64,000 bases of DNA from Vespa crabro. Its lineage: Eukaryota > Arthropoda > Insecta > Hymenoptera > Vespidae. The notes under the pieces were generated by a model, which was not told where the DNA came from, searched no databases, and saw only the letters and a program-made list of their open reading frames with translations. Below are positions 13,901 through 28,328 of this stretch, in pieces; position 1 is the stretch's first letter, and each line of letters starts with the position of its first letter. The stretch lies in assembly GCF_910589235.1 (NCBI RefSeq), contig NC_060974.1:1-64000 (forward strand), read 5' to 3'. A program made the position numbers and the translations under genes.

Positions 13901-16900
13901 GGCATATGTCGATTTGGTTTTTCGACAATTATCATATGAAAACGCATATTTAAACATAGTAAAAACGTTATAATCTTGTTAAATTCATTATTCTGCATCG
14001 ATAGAATATAAAATCGATGAAATTGAACGAGATTACAAGTTTTCGTTTTTCGACGATACGCGTATATGAGCGAAAAATCGTATATACGATATGAAAGAAT
14101 GTTAAAAACTTTGATTCCAATAAAAAATAGATGTTTGATCTGATGAAATGCATTGTTCTGAATCGATTGGTAACATTTTTATAATTGTGGCACTAGTATT
14201 ATTAAAGATTTCACGATTTTATTTTCGCATATACCGAAATTCGCGTATGTCGATTAAGTTTTTCGACAATTATCATATGAAAACGCGTATTTAAACATAG
14301 TATAAACGTTATATTCTTGTCATATTCTTATTCTGCATCGATAGAATATAAAATCAATGAAATTGCACGAAATTTCAAGATATCGTTTTTCGACGATACG
14401 CGTATACGAGCGAAAAATCGTATATACGATATGAAAGAATGTTAAAAACTTTAATTCCAATATAAAATAGATGTTTGATCTGATGAAATGCATTGTTCTG
14501 AATCGATTGGTATCATTTTTATAATTGTGGCACAAGTATTATTAAAGATTTCACGATTTTATCTTCGCATATACCGAAATTCGCGTATGTCGATTAAGTT
14601 TTTCAACAATTATCATATGAAAACGCGTATTTAAACATAGTATAAACGTTATATTCTTGTTATATTCTTTATTCTGCATCGATGGAATATAAAATCAATG
14701 AAATTGCAGGAGATTTCAACTTTTCGTGTTTCGACGATACGCGTATATGAGCGAAAAATCGTATATACGATACGAAAGAATGTTAAAAGCTTTGATTCCA
14801 ATATAAAATAGATTTTGATCTTATGAAATGCAATGTTCTGAATCGATTGGTAACATTTTTCAAACTGTGGCACAAGTATTATTAAAGATTTCACGATTAT
14901 AACTTTGCATTTAACGAAATTAGCATATGTCGATTACGTTTTTCGACTATTATAATATGAAAACGCGTATTTAAATATAGTAAAAACGTTATATTCTTGT
15001 TATATTCTTTATTCTGCATCGATAGAATATAATATCAATGAAATGGAACGAGATTTCAACTTTTCGTTATTCGACGATACGCGAATATGAACGAAAAATC
15101 GTATATACGATATGAAAGAATGTTAAAAACTATGATTCCAATATAAAATAGATGTTTGATCTGATGAAATGCGATGTTCTGAATCGATTGGTTACATTTT
15201 TCTTACTGTGGCACAAGTATTATTAAAGATTTCACGATTTTATCTTCGCATATTCCGAAATTCGCGTTTGTCGATAACGTTTTTCGACAATTATCATATG
15301 AAAACGCTCATTTAAACATAGTAAAAACGTTATATTCTTGTTATATTCTTATTCTGCATCGATAGAATATAATATCAATGAAATGGAACGAGATTTCAAC
15401 TTTTCGTTATTCGACGATACGCGAATATGAACGAAAAATCGTATATACGATATGAAAGAATGTTAAAAACTTTAATTGCAATATAAAATAGATGTTTGAT
15501 CTTATGAAATGCAATGTTCTGAATCGATTGGTAACATTTTTCAAACTGTGGCACAAGTATTATTAAAGATTTCACGATTATATCTTCGCATTTAACGAAA
15601 TTAGCATATGTCGATTTGGTTTTTCGACAATTATCATATGAAAACGCATATTTAAACATAGTAAAAACGTTATAATCTTGTTAAATTCATTATTCTGCAT
15701 CGATAGAATATAAAATCGATGAAATTGAACGAGATTACAAGTTTTCGCTTTTCGACGATACGCGTATATGAGCGAAAAATCGTATATACGATATGAAAGA
15801 ATGTTAAAAACATTGATTCCAATATAAAATAGATGTTTGATCTTATGAAATGCAATGATCTGAATTGATTGGTAACATTTTTCTAACTGTGGCACAAGTA
15901 TTAAAAGATTTCACGATTTTATCTTCGCATATACTGAAATTCGCGTATGTCGATTACGTTTTTCGACAATTATCATATGAAAACGAAAATATAAACATAG
16001 TAAAAACGTTATATTCTTGTTATATTCTTTATTCTGCATCGATAGAATATAAAATCAATGAAATTGAACGAAATTCCAACGTTTTGTTTTTCGACGATCC
16101 GCGTATATGAGCCAAAAATCGTATATACGATATGAAAGAATGTTAAAAACTTTGATTCCAATATAAAATAGATGTTTGATCTGATGAAATGCATTGTTCT
16201 GAATCGATTGGTAACATTTTTATAATTGTGGCACTAGTATTATTAAAGATTTCACGATTTTATTTTCGCATATACCGAAATTCGCGTATGTCGATTAAGT
16301 TTTTCGACAATTATCATATGAAAACGCGTATTTAAACATAGTATAAACGTTATATTCTTGTCATATTCTTATTCTGCATCGATAGAGTATAAAATCAATG
16401 AAATTGCACGAAATTTCAAGATATCGTTTTTCGACGATACGCGTATACGAGCGAAAAATCGTATATACGATATGAAAGAATGTTAAAAACTTTGATTCCA
16501 ATATAAAATAGATGTTTGATCTGATGAAATGCATTGTTCTGAATCGATTGGTATCATTTTTATAATTGTGGCACAAGTATTATTAAAGATTTCACGATTT
16601 TATCTTCGCATATACCGAAATTCGCGTATGTCGATTAAGTTTTTCAACAATTATCATATGAAAACGCGTATTTAAACATAGTATAAACTTTATATTCTTG
16701 TTATATTCTTTATTCTGCATCGATGGAATATAAAATCAATGAAATTGCAGGTGATTTCAACTTTTCGTGTTTCGACGATACGCGTATATGAGCGAAAAAT
16801 CGTATATACGATAAGAAAGAATGTTAAAAACTTTGATTCCAATATAAAATAGATTTTGATCTTATGAAATGCAATGTTCTGAATCGATTGGTAACATTTT

Positions 16901-19017
16901 TCAAACTGTGGCACAAGTATTATTAAAGATTTCACGATTATAACTTTGCATTTAACGAAATTAGCATATGTCGATTACGTTTTTCGACTATTATAATATG
17001 AAAACGCGTATTTAAATATAGTAAAAACGTTATATTCTTGTTATATTCTTTATTCTGAATCGATAGAATTTAAAATCAATGAAATTGAACGAGATTTCAA
17101 CTTTTCGATTTTCGACGATACGCGTATATGAGCGAAAAATCGTATATACGATATGAAAGAATGTTAAAAACTTTGATTCCAATATAAAATAGATGTTTGA
17201 TCTGAAGAAATGCAATGTTCTGAATCGATTGGTAACATTTTTCTAACTGTGGCACAAGTATTATTAAAGATTTCACGATTTTATCTTCGCATATACCGAA
17301 ATAAGCGTTTGTCGATTACGTTTTTCGACAATTATCATATGAAAACGTGTATTTATACATAGTAAAAACCTTATATTCTTGTTATATTATTTATTCTGCA
17401 TCGATAGAATATAAAATCAATGAAATTGAAAGAGATTTCAACGTTTTGTTTTTCGACGATCCGCGTATATGAGCGAAAAATCGTATATTCGATATGAAAG
17501 ATTGTTAAAAACTTTGATTCCAATATAAAATAGATGTTTGATCTTATGAAATGCAATGTTCTTAATCGATTGGTAACATTTTTCTAACTGTGGCAGAAGT
17601 ATTATTAAAGATTTCACGATTTTATCTTCGCATATATCGAAATTCGCGTTTGTCGATTACGTTTTTCGACAATTATCATATGAAAACGCGTATTTATACA
17701 TAGTAAAAACGTTATATTCTTGTTATATTCTTTATTCTGCATCGATGGAATAGAAAATCAATGAAATTGAACGAGATTTCAGGTTTTCTTTTTTCGACGA
17801 TACGCGTATATGAGCGAAAAATCGTATATAAGATATGAAAGAATGTTAAAAACTTTTATTCCAATATAAAATAGATGTTTGATCTTATGAAATGCAATGT
17901 TCTGAATTGATTGGTAACATTTTTCTAACTGTGGCACAAGTATTAAAAGATTTCACGATTTTATCTTCGCATATACTGAAATTCGCGTATGTCGATTACG
18001 TTTTTCGACAATTATCATATGAAAACGAAAATATAAACATAGTAAAAACGTTATATTCTTGTTATATTCTTTATTCTGCATCGATAGAATTTAAAATCAA
18101 TGAAATTGATCGAAATTTCAAATTTTCGTTTTACGACGATACGCGTATATGAGCGAAAAATCGTATATACGATATGAAAGAATGTTGAAAACTTTGATTC
18201 CAATATAAAATAGATGTTGATCTTATGAAATGCAATGTTCTGAATCGATTGGTAACATTTTTCTAACTGTGGCTCAATCATTATTAAAGATTTCACGATT
18301 TTATCTTCGCATATACCGAAATTCGCGTATGTCGATTAATTTTTTCGACAATTATAATATGAAAACGCGTATTTAAATATAGTAAAAACGTTATCTTCTT
18401 GTTATATTCTTTATTCTGCATCGATAGAATTTAAAATCAATGAAATTGAACGAGATTTCAACGTTTCGTTTTTCGACGATACGCGTATATGAGCGAAAAA
18501 TCGTATATACGATATGAAAGAATGTTAAAAACTTTGATTCCAATATAAAATAGATGTTTGATCTGATGAAATGCAATGTTCAGAATCGATTGGTAACATT
18601 TTCTAACTGTGGGTCAATCATTATTAAAGATTTCACGATATTATCTTCGCATATACCGAAATTCGCGTATGTCGATTACGTTTTTCGACTATTATAATAT
18701 GAAAACGCGTATTTAAATTTAGTAAAAACGTTATATTCTTGTTATATTCTTTATTCTGAATCGATAGAATTTAAAATCAATGAAATTGAACGAGATTTCA
18801 ACTTTTCGATTTTCGACGATACGCGTATATGAGCGAAAAATCGTATATACGATATGAAAGAATGTTAAAAACTTTGATTCCAATATAAAATAGATGTTTG
18901 ATCTGAAGAAATGCAATGTTCTGAATCGATTGGTAACATTTTTCTAACTGTGGCACAAGTATTATTAAAGATTTCACGATTTTATCTTCGCATATACCGA
19001 AGTTCGCGTATGTCGAT
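10941..19017 (-). repeat. AT-rich satellite array, ~340-bp monomers, minus orientation (about 24 copies)
   Basis: Same satellite family as 1-3060 but reversed. The anchor ATCGATTGGT (with variants) recurs at about 11110, 11451, 11792, 12122, 12462, 12802, 13143, 13482, 13821, 14162 and so on to 18925. Spacing is 338-341 bp with one 330-bp step, so the long monomer form dominates, unlike the left array. Monomers from 10941 to about 13700 are visibly more divergent, with indels. Those from 13800 to 19017 are homogeneous and show multi-monomer duplications. The array ends at CGCGTATGTCGAT, 19017, directly followed by AATAACG repeat. The junction near 10940 is uncertain by about 15 bp. Confidence 0.95.
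14090..17061 (-). repeat. Higher-order repeat block within the satellite
   Basis: The segment 14090-15020 is nearly identical to 16131-17061, an offset of 2041 bp or six monomers. Shared private variants include GGCACTAGTATT, the TCATATTCTTATTCTGCATC form, TTGCACGAAATTTCAAGATA and the shortened AAATAGATTTTGATC. Other block copies have related offsets: 13950-14150 with 15650-15870 (about 1702, five monomers), 15860-16080 with 17901-18120 (about 2042), and 17030-17290 with 18731-18990 (1701). This is the expected result of unequal exchange of multi-monomer units. Confidence 0.8.
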
Positions 19018-20798
19018 AATAACGTATATATTGATAGTAACGATAACAATAATAATATTAGTAACAATAATAACGATTACAATATTAGTAATAAAAACAA
19101 TATTAACAATAATAACGATATTTACGATAAAAAAAATAACATTAATAACGGTAATAACGATAAAAGCGATAGTAACGAAATTAACGAAAATAATAAAAAT
19201 AATTATAATGTTAACAATAAAAACGATAATAAAAATAATTACGATAAAAAAGAGAGTAATACCCATCATAATGGTAATAACGATTATACCGGTAATAATA
19301 ATAATAATAATGACGATAATAACGGCCATAACAATAATAAAAGTTTTAATAATAACACTAATAATAATAACTATAATAATGATAATAAAAATAAAAACGA
19401 TAATAATGACAATATCGAATATAATAATACCAATAATATCGATAATAACGATTTTAATATAAATAATAATAACAAGATTAACAGTAATAACTATAATGAC
19501 GATAATAACGATAATAATAATAAAGTAAATAACGATAATAGTAATAATAAAAATAACTGTAATAACGGAAAAACGTTAATAATAATAATAATTATAAAGC
19601 TAACAACGCTTTTAACGATAATTACGATATTAATAATAACAATAATAACGATGATAAGGATAATATTGATAATACCGATAATGACGATAATAAGAATAAA
19701 TCTAATAATAAAGATAACAACGATATAAACAATAATAACAATAATAATAAATATAGCGTTAATAGCGATAACAATAATATCAATATTAACAAAAATATCG
19801 ATAATAATAATAACAATAATGACAATAAATTCGATAATAATTGTAATAATAATAAAGATATAAACGATAATAAGGATAGTAATGTTAATAATTATAACGA
19901 TAATAATTATAATAACGATAAAAACTATGATAATGAAAATAATGATAATAATAACATTAATGACGATAATAACGATAAATCGATGATAACGATTATATTA
20001 ACGTCAAAAGCGATAATAACGATAATAATAATAACAGTAACAACGATATTAGTAATAATAAAAATAACAATATTATCGATAATAACGACAATGATAAAAA
20101 TAATAATTACAAAGATAACGATAATATTGTTAGAAAAGTAACTATAAAAACAATAAAAACGATAATAACAATAATAACGTTAATAATAATAGTTTAATAA
20201 CAATAATAACAATAATAACGAATATAACAGTAAAACGATCATAATAATAACAATAATAATAAAAATAATAATAATAATAACGATAATAATAATAGTAATA
20301 ATAATAATAGTAACAATAATAACGATAATAAAGATAATAACGTTAACAACATTAGCAACAATAACTATAATAACGATAATAATATCAGTTATAATAACAC
20401 TAACATCAATAATATATACAATAACGTTATAACGATGACAATAATAACGATAGTAACGATAATTTCGACTATTATAATACCAATAATAACGAGAATAATG
20501 ATATTAATAATAATAATAATAACAATAATAATAACGATAATTACGATAACAACGATAAAATAATAACGATAATAACGATAATAATAATAACAATAATAAC
20601 GGTAATAACGATAATACTAATAATAGTAATAATGTAAAGAATGATACTAACGATAATAATAATATCAGTAACAAAGTTAATAATGATAATAACGTTAATG
20701 ATAATAACAATAATAACGTTAATAATTTTAAGAACGATATTAACGATAATAATAATAACAGTATTATCAATAATAACGATAATAATGATAATATCGAT

Positions 20799-20842
<44 letters not shown>

Positions 20843-21032
20843 TAATAATAACAATAATGAAGGTAATAATTACATTAATAAAATTGATGTTAATAATAAT
20901 AACGGTATAAAAGATAATAACCATAATAATAGTTGTAAGAATAACAATAATAACATTAATAACGTTAATAATTTATTCAAAATAATAATAATAACAATAA
21001 CAACGAAAATAACGATAATAATGATAATATCG

Positions 21033-21069
<37 letters not shown>

Positions 21070-21257
21070 TAATAATAATAATAATAATAATTATAATAAG
21101 AATAGCGATTATAACGATAATAGCAATAACATTATTAACGATAATAACGATAATAATTATAATAATAATAACAATAATAATGATAGTAACGATAACAATA
21201 AGAACAATAATAACGTTAATATCGATAACAATAATAACAATATTAATGATAATAACG

Positions 21258-21317
<60 letters not shown>

Positions 21318-21807
21318 GGAATAGTGACGATAATACAGATAATAACAGTAATCATAAAACGATAATAACGAAAATAGTAAAAATAATTATAACGAAAAAA
21401 ACGATAATAACGATAACAATAATAATATCAATAAAGATAATAACGATATTAATGATAATAACGATAATAATAATAACGATAATAACTATAATAATAATAA
21501 CAATAATAACGATGATTATGATAAAACCGATAATAACAATAATAATAATAATAACAATATTAATGATAATAACGATAAAAACGGTAATAACGATAATAAT
21601 AACGATAATTACGATAATAACAATAATAACAATAATGACAATAATAACGATCCTAACGAAAATAATAATAATAAATGTAATAATAACGATAATAACGATA
21701 ATAACAATAATAAGGATTATGACGATTATAATGATAATAATAAGGACAATATTAAGGAAGATGACGATATTAACGGTAATAACCATAGTAATAATAATAA
21801 TCACGAT
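19018..21807 (-). repeat. Degenerate TTATTATCG nonamer array (minus polarity)
   Basis: Reads as AATAATAACGATAATAACG on the plus strand, the reverse complement of the nonamer. It begins directly at the satellite edge (GTCGAT followed by AATAACG) and ends at retrotransposon B. It holds pure (AAT)n runs at about 20811-20838 and 21258-21316. Nothing else is recognisable in it. Confidence 0.92.
21258..21316. repeat. Pure (AAT)n microsatellite, about 19 units
   Basis: One of the longest uninterrupted trinucleotide runs in the window, inside the nonamer array. Comparable pure runs occur at about 9240-9287, 23338-23392, 29033-29077, 48738-48782 and 63954-63992. They represent local slippage with loss of the CG dinucleotide of the nonamer. 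Confidence 0.85.
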
Positions 21808-22709
21808 AGAACCCCTCCAATTCTGGTCTGCCGGAACGATCTAACGTCTATCCCTGTTCCGCTGGTCTTGAAGCGCTGGTGGATGTTTCCGACTACGTCT
21901 GTGTAAAATTTACCTTCGCAAGTTTCAGGAGGATCACGTCTGGCCTTGTTCTCTTTCTCGGCCTGTCCTCCGATTTGCTCGGCTTCTTTTTCTCCTGCTG
22001 TGGGTGTTTCATCACCTTCGTCGCTAGTTTGTCCTAATTTCATCATTTCTTAACGATCTCCGTCCACTTGGTGGCTTCGATCGTCGTCGTCTCTTGCCTT
22101 GGTCTTTTGAGGCTATCTTGAGGCAACCGCGCCGGACTTGTGGCTACCCTTTTAATTGCGCCAGCATCAGTTAGAAAATTTGCCCTAGGGCTTTGAGATA
22201 CTCGGGCGAGGGACCTCGCTCGCTTATTGACTATTCTTCGAGATTCATAAATGAACTCGGGGCTGTCTATGATGTCCTCCATTTCTGGGAGCCCTTGCTT
22301 AATATGGTTGTTAACGTTGGGCTGTCTAATAATAGCCGCCTTCATTTTGGCAAGGAGTACTTTCGCTTGAGCGAGGATCTCACTCTCTCCATCTTGTGAT
22401 GTCCCAATCGCAGGATGCATAGGTGATGTCAAGCCGGAGAACCGAGTGCTATCAACTGCCCTGGCAGCCAATTGCCACCCCTCCAAGTGGCTTTCCTCAT
22501 ATTTTAGCCTTCCTGTCGCCATAGACAAACCGCAGAGAAGATCTCCTACCTCTGGTGCCCTTCCTGTAGCAATATCCAGAGTTGGGGCCAGGTAGCCTAC
22601 ACCAAGCTCCTGGCAGTCCTGGTTGGCCTGCTCTAAAACCACCTGACACCGCCGTGGCTTGAGAGTCTCTTCCACGACAGCATTTAACTCTTTCTGTACT
22701 ATCCAGCAT
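21808..22709 (-). pseudogene. Copy B ORF1 (gag-like), N-terminal two thirds, disrupted
   Basis: A plausible start is the ATG at 22709-22707 (MLDSTERVKCCRG), matched by MMYSTGKVKCCRG in copy D and MMDSTEKV in copy C. A deletion relative to copy D changes frame, after which QELGVGYLAPTLDIATG, LSMATGRLKYEESHLE, PEMEDIIDSPEFIYESRR and SLKRPRQETTT are read in one long open frame to a TGA at about 22043 (EIVKK, stop). A second frame continues with TYTDVVGN-like (KFYTDVVGNIHQRFKTSG) and RSFRQTRIGG until the element ends. The CCHC knuckles are lost with the 3' part. No function beyond ORF1-like can be claimed. Confidence 0.8.
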
Positions 22710-22946
22710 AAGAAATATAATTATTGGAAGGCGAGCTCCCCAAAGAAAAGGAAGGGAAGGGAAGAAAGCTTGGTAGTGAGAGAAAGAATAGAATAAGATA
22801 TACGAAGATAAAAAGACAAGAAAAACAAAGGTAGGAATAGCCGTACAAGAACATTCACTCGCCATTCACACAGTCCCTTTTAGTAGCCTCCTACGACAAG
22901 CAGGGTGTACAATGGGAGTATTCTACCTCTCCCTACTCACAGGAAG
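22710..22946 (-). other. 5' UTR of copy B
   Basis: About 237 bp upstream of the ORF1 start. It contains the block CCCTGCTTGTCGTAGGAGGC followed by TACTAAAAGGGACTGTGTGA, conserved in copies C and D at the same distance from the 5' junction. Non-LTR elements usually carry an internal promoter here; no specific promoter motif could be assigned. Confidence 0.7.
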
Positions 22947-23299
22947 TAATAATAATAGTAATAATAATAATAATAATAATAACGATAATAACGATAATAA
23001 CAATAATAGTAATGATAACAATAAAGATAAAAACGATATTAACGATATTAACTAAAATAAAAAATAACAATAATAACGATAATAACACTTATAATGATAA
23101 TAAAGATAATAATATTTATAATAATAACAACAATAATAATAAAAACAGAAAATTGCGATAATAATAGTAGTAATAATAACAATATTAACAATAATAACAA
23201 CAATAACGATAATAATAGTAGTAATAATAACAATAATAACAATAATTGCGATAATATCGATATTAAGAAAAATAAATAACGATAATAACGAAAATATCG

Positions 23300-23330
<31 letters not shown>

Positions 23331-23338
23331 TAATAACG

Positions 23339-23396
<58 letters not shown>

Positions 23397-24510
23397 TAAT
23401 AACGATAATAACGATAATAACGAAAATAATGATAATAAGGATAATAATAATAATAATATCAACAATAACGATAATATCAAAAATAATAAGAACAATAATA
23501 CCGATAATAACGATAATAACGATAATAATAATTACAATAATAACGATAACAACGATAAAAAAGATAAAAATAACAATAATTATATCCAAAATAAGGATAA
23601 TAACGATAATAACGATAATAATAAAAACAATAATAGAATAATAATGATAATAAGGATAACAATAACAATAATGATACCAATAACAACGATAATAACGATA
23701 ATATTGATAATAAGGATAATAACGATAATAATAATAACAACACTAAGGAAAATAACGATTATAATGAGAATAATGATAATAATATTCAAAATAATAACAA
23801 TAATAACGATAATAATGATAATGATAGTAGTAATAATAACAATAATAACAATAATAACGATAATAATGATTTTAACGATAATAATAATAACTATATCAAC
23901 GATAGTAGTGATAATAACAATAACAATATTAGCAATAATATCGATAAAAATAATAACAATATTAACGATAATATCGACAATAATAATAAAAAAAATAACA
24001 ATAATAACGATAATAACGATAATAGCGGTACTATTAGTAGTAATAATAACAATAATAACAACAATAACGATATTAACGATTTTAATAATAACGATATTAA
24101 CGAACGTATCGATAATAACAATATCAAAATTAACGATAATATCGATAATAATAATAATACCAATAATAACGATAGAAGCGATAATAACGATTAAAATAAT
24201 AATGGTAATAAAGACACTAACGACAATAATAATAATATTATCGATTATAATGCTAATAACGATAATAATATTAATAATAATAAGAATGACTATGATATGG
24301 AAAATAACGATAATAATAATAATAATAATGACGATAATAACGATAATAACGATAACGCGATAATAAAAAAACAATAATAATAATAATAACAGTAATAAAA
24401 ATAATAACGATAATAACGATAATAACGATAATAACGATAATAATAATAATAATAATAAAGCTGACAACAATATTAACGTTAATAAAAATAATAAAAATAA
24501 CAACAATAAC

Positions 24511-24544
<34 letters not shown>

Positions 24545-25804
24545 TCGAAAATAACGATAATAATGATGACACCGATAACAATAATAACAATACTAACGAA
24601 AATATCGATAATAATAATAATAATAATAACAATAGTAACGAGAAAAACGATGATATCGATATCTACACTAATAACAATAATAATAATTAAGATTATAACT
24701 TTAATAGTAATATTAATAATAATGATAATAAAGATATTAACGTTAATAGTAGTAATAATATTATAGTAGTAATATAATTATAGTAGTAATAATAATAATA
24801 ATAACAATAATAACGATAATAGTAATAACTATATTAACGACAATAATAATAATAATGATAACGATAACGACGATAATAACGAAAATAATAATAATAATAA
24901 TAAAGATTATAACGATATTAATGATAATATCTATAATAACCTTAACAATAAATACCATAATAACATCAATAATAATAGTAATATGAACGATACTAACGAT
25001 GACAATGATAATAATGGTAATAATAATAATAATAACGATAATAACGTTAATAACGATAATATTAATAATAATAATAGCGACAATAATGATAATATTAATA
25101 GCAATTATAACGATAATAACGAAAATAACGATAATAACATTAATAATAATTATAATAATAATAATAATATAGATAATTATCATAAAACGATAATGACAAT
25201 ATTAATAATAATAAATATTTAAACGTTAATAATATTAATAACGATTATAACGATAATTATAATAACATTAAAGACGATAGTTATGATGATAGAGATAATT
25301 ACGATAATAATAAATAATAATAACAATAACAATAATAACGATAGTAATGACAGTAACTATAATTACGATAATAACGATTATAATAATAACGATAATAACG
25401 ATAATGGTAGTAATATTAGTAAACATAATAACAATATTTACGATAATAATAATGATAATAATAAAGATAACAACGATATTAACGAAAATAACATTAATAA
25501 TAATAACAGATTTAACAATAATATCGACAAAAATAATAATAATAATAGCATTATTAAACATAATAATGATAATAATAATACAAATAATTACGACAATAAC
25601 GTTAATCACTATAATAATAATAACGAAAATAACATTAGAAAGATATTAACGATAGTAACGGTAATAATAGTAACAATAACAACGATAATAATGAAAATAA
25701 CGATAATATCATTAATAATATTAATAGTAATAACGAAATAAAAGATATGAACGATGACAACGATAACTATAGTAAAAATATTAACGATTATGACGATAAT
25801 AACG

Positions 25805-25835
<31 letters not shown>

Positions 25836-28328
25836 TAATAACGATAATAATAATAAAATTGATTACGATAATTACGCTAATATCTATAATAATAATACCA
25901 ATAATTACGATAATAACGATAATAATGATAAAGACGATAATAACGGTAATAAAAATAACAATAATATCGGTATAAACGAAAATAATAATAACAATAATAA
26001 CGATAAAAATGATAATAATAATAAGAATAATAGATATAACAATTATATTAAAGATAATAACGATAGTAATCATAACAATAATACCGATAATAACGGCAAT
26101 AAAATGAAGATAATAACGATAAGATTGATAATAGCTATACTAATAATAAAATTAAGGATGAGTATTAGGATAATAACGATAATAAAGATAATAATGAAAA
26201 CAATAATAAAGATAATAACGTTTATAATGTTAATGACAGAAATAATAATAACATATAATTCAATAATAAGGTAAATAGTGATAATAATAATAACAACAAT
26301 AATGATAATATCGACGATAACGTTAATAATAATAGTAATAATATCAATAATAATAATAATAATTATAAGGACCATAATAACGGTAATAATAATAATAAGA
26401 GTAACGTTAATAATTATAATAATAATAATAATAATACTAATATCAATAATAACGACAATGTCGATAATAATAATACTAACAATAAGGATGATAACGATAT
26501 TAACGACAATAATAATAATAATAATATCAATAATAAAGATATTAAATATAATGAAGTTAATAACGATAATAACAATAATTACGATAATAAGGATAATAAT
26601 AATAATAATAATAACAATAGCAACGATAATAACGATAATAATGATAATAACAATAATAGTAATGACAATAATGACGATAATAACGATCTTATAAGATAAT
26701 GACGATATTAATAATAACAAAAATAACGATAATAACAATAATGCTATTAATAACGATAACGTTATCGAAGATAATTAAGAAAATAACGGTACTAATAACA
26801 ATAGCAATGATAATAATAATAATAATTATACGCTTATAATGATAATAACGGTAATAACGATAATAATAAGAATAACGATAATAATAAAAACAATAATAAA
26901 GATAATAAACATAATAGTAATAATATTAAAGAAAGACTAACGATAATAACGATAATAAAGATAATTGTTATAACAAAAATAACGTTAATAGATATAACAA
27001 GGACAATAACGTTAATAATATTGGCAACAATAAAGATAATAACGATAATAACGAAATAACGATTATAACGTTAATAATATTATTAATAATAGCAAATTAA
27101 TAATATTAACAGTAAAGACGATAGTAACGATGATAGTAGTTGTAATAATATCAATATTAACAATATAACGATATGGATAATAACGATAATAATATTACCA
27201 ATAATAATGATAATAACGATAATAACGATAACAATATAGACGATTATAACGATAATATGAATAATAATATTTACAAAAATAACGATAATTACGTAATTAG
27301 TAATAATAATTTTAACAATAATAACAATAATAACGATAATATCGATAATAATATTAAAAATAAGAATAATAACGATAAAAACGATAATAATAATAATAAT
27401 AATAAAGATAACAACGATATTAACGATAATAACGATATAAATTATAACAATAATAACGATAATAACGATAATAATGAAAATAACGATAATAATAATAACG
27501 ACAATAATGAGAATAGGAATAATAATAATAAAGATAATAACGATAATAACGATAATAATAATAATACTAATAAAGATAACAACGATAGTAACGATAATAA
27601 CGATATAAATAATAAAAATAATAACAATAATTACGATAGTCATGATAATAACAATAATAATAATAACGATAATAACGACAATAGTAATAATAAGTATCAG
27701 GATAATAACGATATTAACGATTATAATAATAATAATAATAAAGATAATAACGATATTAACAATAATAAAGATAATAATGATAATAACGTTAATAATAATA
27801 ACAATAATAATAACAATAATAACAATAACAATGATAAAGACGATAATAATGATATTAATAACGATAATAAAGATAATAACGACAATAAATCTAATAACAA
27901 TAACAACTATAATAATGGTTATTACGATCATAATAATAAATAAAGTAATAATAATAACGATAACAACAATAATAATAATAACAATAATACGACAATGATG
28001 ATAATAAGGATAATAATAATAATAATAATAACAATAATAACTATAAAAACAATAATAGTAATAACAAAAGTATCGAAAATAACATAATAAAGATAATAAT
28101 TATAACAATAATAACGATTACAACAATAAAAACGATAATAATAATAACGATAATAACGATAATAATATTAATAACGATAATAAAGATAATAAAGACAATA
28201 ACAGTAATAACAATAATAATAACAATAACGATTATAATGATAATAACAATAATAATATTAATAATAATAACACTAATAATGATAATAACGATAATAAAGA
28301 TAATAAAAGTAGTAAGATTAACAATAAT
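22947..28328 (-). repeat. Degenerate TTATTATCG nonamer array (minus polarity), 5.4 kb
   Basis: Plus strand reads AATAATAACGATAATAACG throughout, with ACGATAATAA units, AAT runs (about 23338-23392) and numerous single-base variants. No gene, RNA or mobile element is visible. Long open frames rich in Asn/Asp, Ile/Thr or Leu/Ser on either strand are translation artefacts of the repeat. Confidence 0.92.

Larger units (their letters stand above)
21808..22946 (-). mobile_element. Non-LTR retrotransposon copy B, 5' portion only
   Basis: On the minus strand this begins, right after TTATTA, with CTTCCTGTGAGTAGGGAGAG, continues through CCCTGCTTGTCGTAGGAGGC (the 5' UTR shared with copies C and D) and then ORF1. 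It stops inside ORF1 at CAGACCAGAATTGGAGGGG, after which nonamer repeat resumes. ORF2 and the 3' end are absent. Lack of a 3' end is unusual for a non-LTR copy, because copying starts at the 3' end. A later deletion or rearrangement in the repeat is the likely cause. Flanks on both sides have the same polarity as the element. Confidence 0.9.

Noticed and set aside
5241..22946. Copies A and B as two halves of one element split by the inversion
   Set aside because: A begins and B ends within ORF1, but they overlap by roughly 150-200 bp (from ACACCCACAGCAGG to GAATTGGAGGGGTT), so they are two separate copies.
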